NCBI RefSeq assembly: GCF_025753795.1 | Contig: NZ_JAOWPS010000001.1 | Coordinates: 372,001 to 436,000, forward strand | Source: Mesorhizobium sp. YC-39 | Lineage (GTDB): Bacteria; Pseudomonadota; Alphaproteobacteria; Rhizobiales; Rhizobiaceae | Direction of reading: 5' to 3' | Length of the DNA stretch: 64,000 bases | Part shown: piece after piece, positions 63,397-64,000 of the stretch | How the letters are laid out: every line of letters starts with the position of its first letter | How positions within the stretch are numbered: position 1 is the stretch's first letter | The notes under the pieces: model-generated | What the model saw: the letters and a program-made list of their open reading frames with translations, nothing else | What the model was told of the DNA's origin: nothing | Database searches by the model: none | Program-made: the position numbers and the translations under genes

Positions 63397-64000
63397 ATGG
63401 CTACTCAACAGACCCGTTCGCTTGCCCGTCTCATGATGGCGCCATCCGTGGTGCTGCTGTTCGTCTGGATGATCGTGCCGCTGGCATTCACCCTGTGGTT
63501 CTCTTTCCAGCAGTACAATCCGCTCAATCCGATCCGCGATGGGTTCGTCGGCTTCTCCAACTATGCGCTTTTCTATTCCAATCCAGCCTTCCTGCAGTCG
63601 ATCCTCAACACGCTGACCATCGTCGTCGCCGTGCTCCTGATCACGGTGATCGGCGGCATCCTGCTGGCGCTGCTGATCGACCAGCCGATGTGGGGACAAG
63701 GCATCGTGCGCATCCTCGTCATCTCGCCGTTCTTCGTCATGCCGCCGGTGGCTGCATTGGTCTGGAAGAACATGATCATGCATCCGCAATACGGCGTCTT
63801 TGCCGACATTGCGCGCTTCTTCGGCGGGCAGCCGATCGACTGGTTCGGGCAATATCCGCTGACCGCGATCATTATCATCGTCGCCTGGCAGTGGCTGCCC
63901 TTTGCGACGCTGATCCTGCTGACCTCCCTGCAGTCGCTCGACGGCGAGCAGAAGGAAGCCGCCGAGATGGACGGCGCCGGCTTCGTCAGCCGCTTCATCT
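63397..64000 (+). CDS. smoF: Polyol ABC transporter permease SmoF (3' truncated by window edge)
   Basis: The first 201 residues of a MalF-type inner-membrane permease. It opens SLARLMMAPSVVLLFVWMIV, continues with VVVAVLLITVIGGILLALLI and ends within the EAA loop region (EQKEAAEMDGAGFVSRF), the contact for the ATPase. Translation starts at ATG 63397 (GAAGGGTG upstream). It lies in the same direction 121 nt after smoE, so smoG and the ATPase gene should follow outside the window. Confidence 0.93.
   Translation, partial: MATQQTRSLARLMMAPSVVLLFVWMIVPLAFTLWFSFQQYNPLNPIRDGFVGFSNYALFYSNPAFLQSILNTLTIVVAVLLITVIGGILLALLIDQPMWGQGIVRILVISPFFVMPPVAALVWKNMIMHPQYGVFADIARFFGGQPIDWFGQYPLTAIIIIVAWQWLPFATLILLTSLQSLDGEQKEAAEMDGAGFVSRFI

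Overview
The window looks like chromosomal DNA of a Rhizobiales alphaproteobacterium, most like Mesorhizobium. The grounds are GC-rich coding, a split urease operon (ureD-ureA-...-ureB-...-ureC-...-ureE-ureF-...-ureG), a SmoE/SmoF-type polyol ABC transporter, an RpoH with the alphaproteobacterial-type RpoH box, several FixJ-family regulators, close NodF/NodE homologues, and palindromic elements of the kind scattered through rhizobial genomes. The species assignment is inferred from gene content; no rRNA is present.

Left part (about 1-42 kb) is an accessory region of export and signalling genes. It holds the end of an RND pump with its adaptor (2-2874), a sensor-less histidine kinase (3.5-4.3 kb), a winged-helix/ATPase regulator (4.7-7.6 kb), and a coupled four-gene phosphorelay (8.2-12.4 kb: four-PAS kinase, FixJ-like regulator, lone receiver, second FixJ-like regulator). 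Then come an HtrA protease, an AraC regulator, small secreted proteins, and an orphan intrinsic terminator that may end a small RNA (about 16.97 kb). An outer-membrane protein, an MdtABC-like RND pump (20.4-24.7 kb), an EmrAB-NodT tripartite pump (25.9-30.3 kb), two paralogous small secreted proteins, rpoH, a receiver protein, a second FixJ-like/kinase pair (33.5-35.6 kb), an HdeD-like protein, an exported bicupin, two alpha/beta hydrolases and a second AraC regulator follow. Many neighbours overlap by 4 nt (ATGA or GTGA), so translational coupling is common.

A tRNA-Arg(CCG) at 42.26-42.34 kb separates this from a more housekeeping-like right part. That part has a penicillin-binding carboxypeptidase, a mutarotase-like protein, a FrcK/uridine-kinase-like P-loop kinase, a Lys/Ala-rich histone-H1-like protein, a glutathione transferase, and a NodE-like ketosynthase with a NodF-like acyl carrier protein. 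The complete urease system (48.6-57.7 kb) comes next, interleaved with small genes, two of them in opposite orientation between ureB and ureC. The end is a polyol-use region: class II aldolase, HAD phosphatase, SorC-type regulator, a DUF1127/LysR divergent pair, smoE and the start of smoF.

The observations I rate highest are the NodF/NodE-like pair outside any visible nod context, whose carrier protein has His instead of Asp before the phosphopantetheine serine; a C-rich small-RNA candidate with a perfect 12-bp terminator; the coupled kinase/triple-receiver cassette; and gene scars next to the tRNA, including a DUF1003-like tail in frame just after the carboxypeptidase stop codon. I see no CRISPR array, no complete insertion sequence and no integrase.
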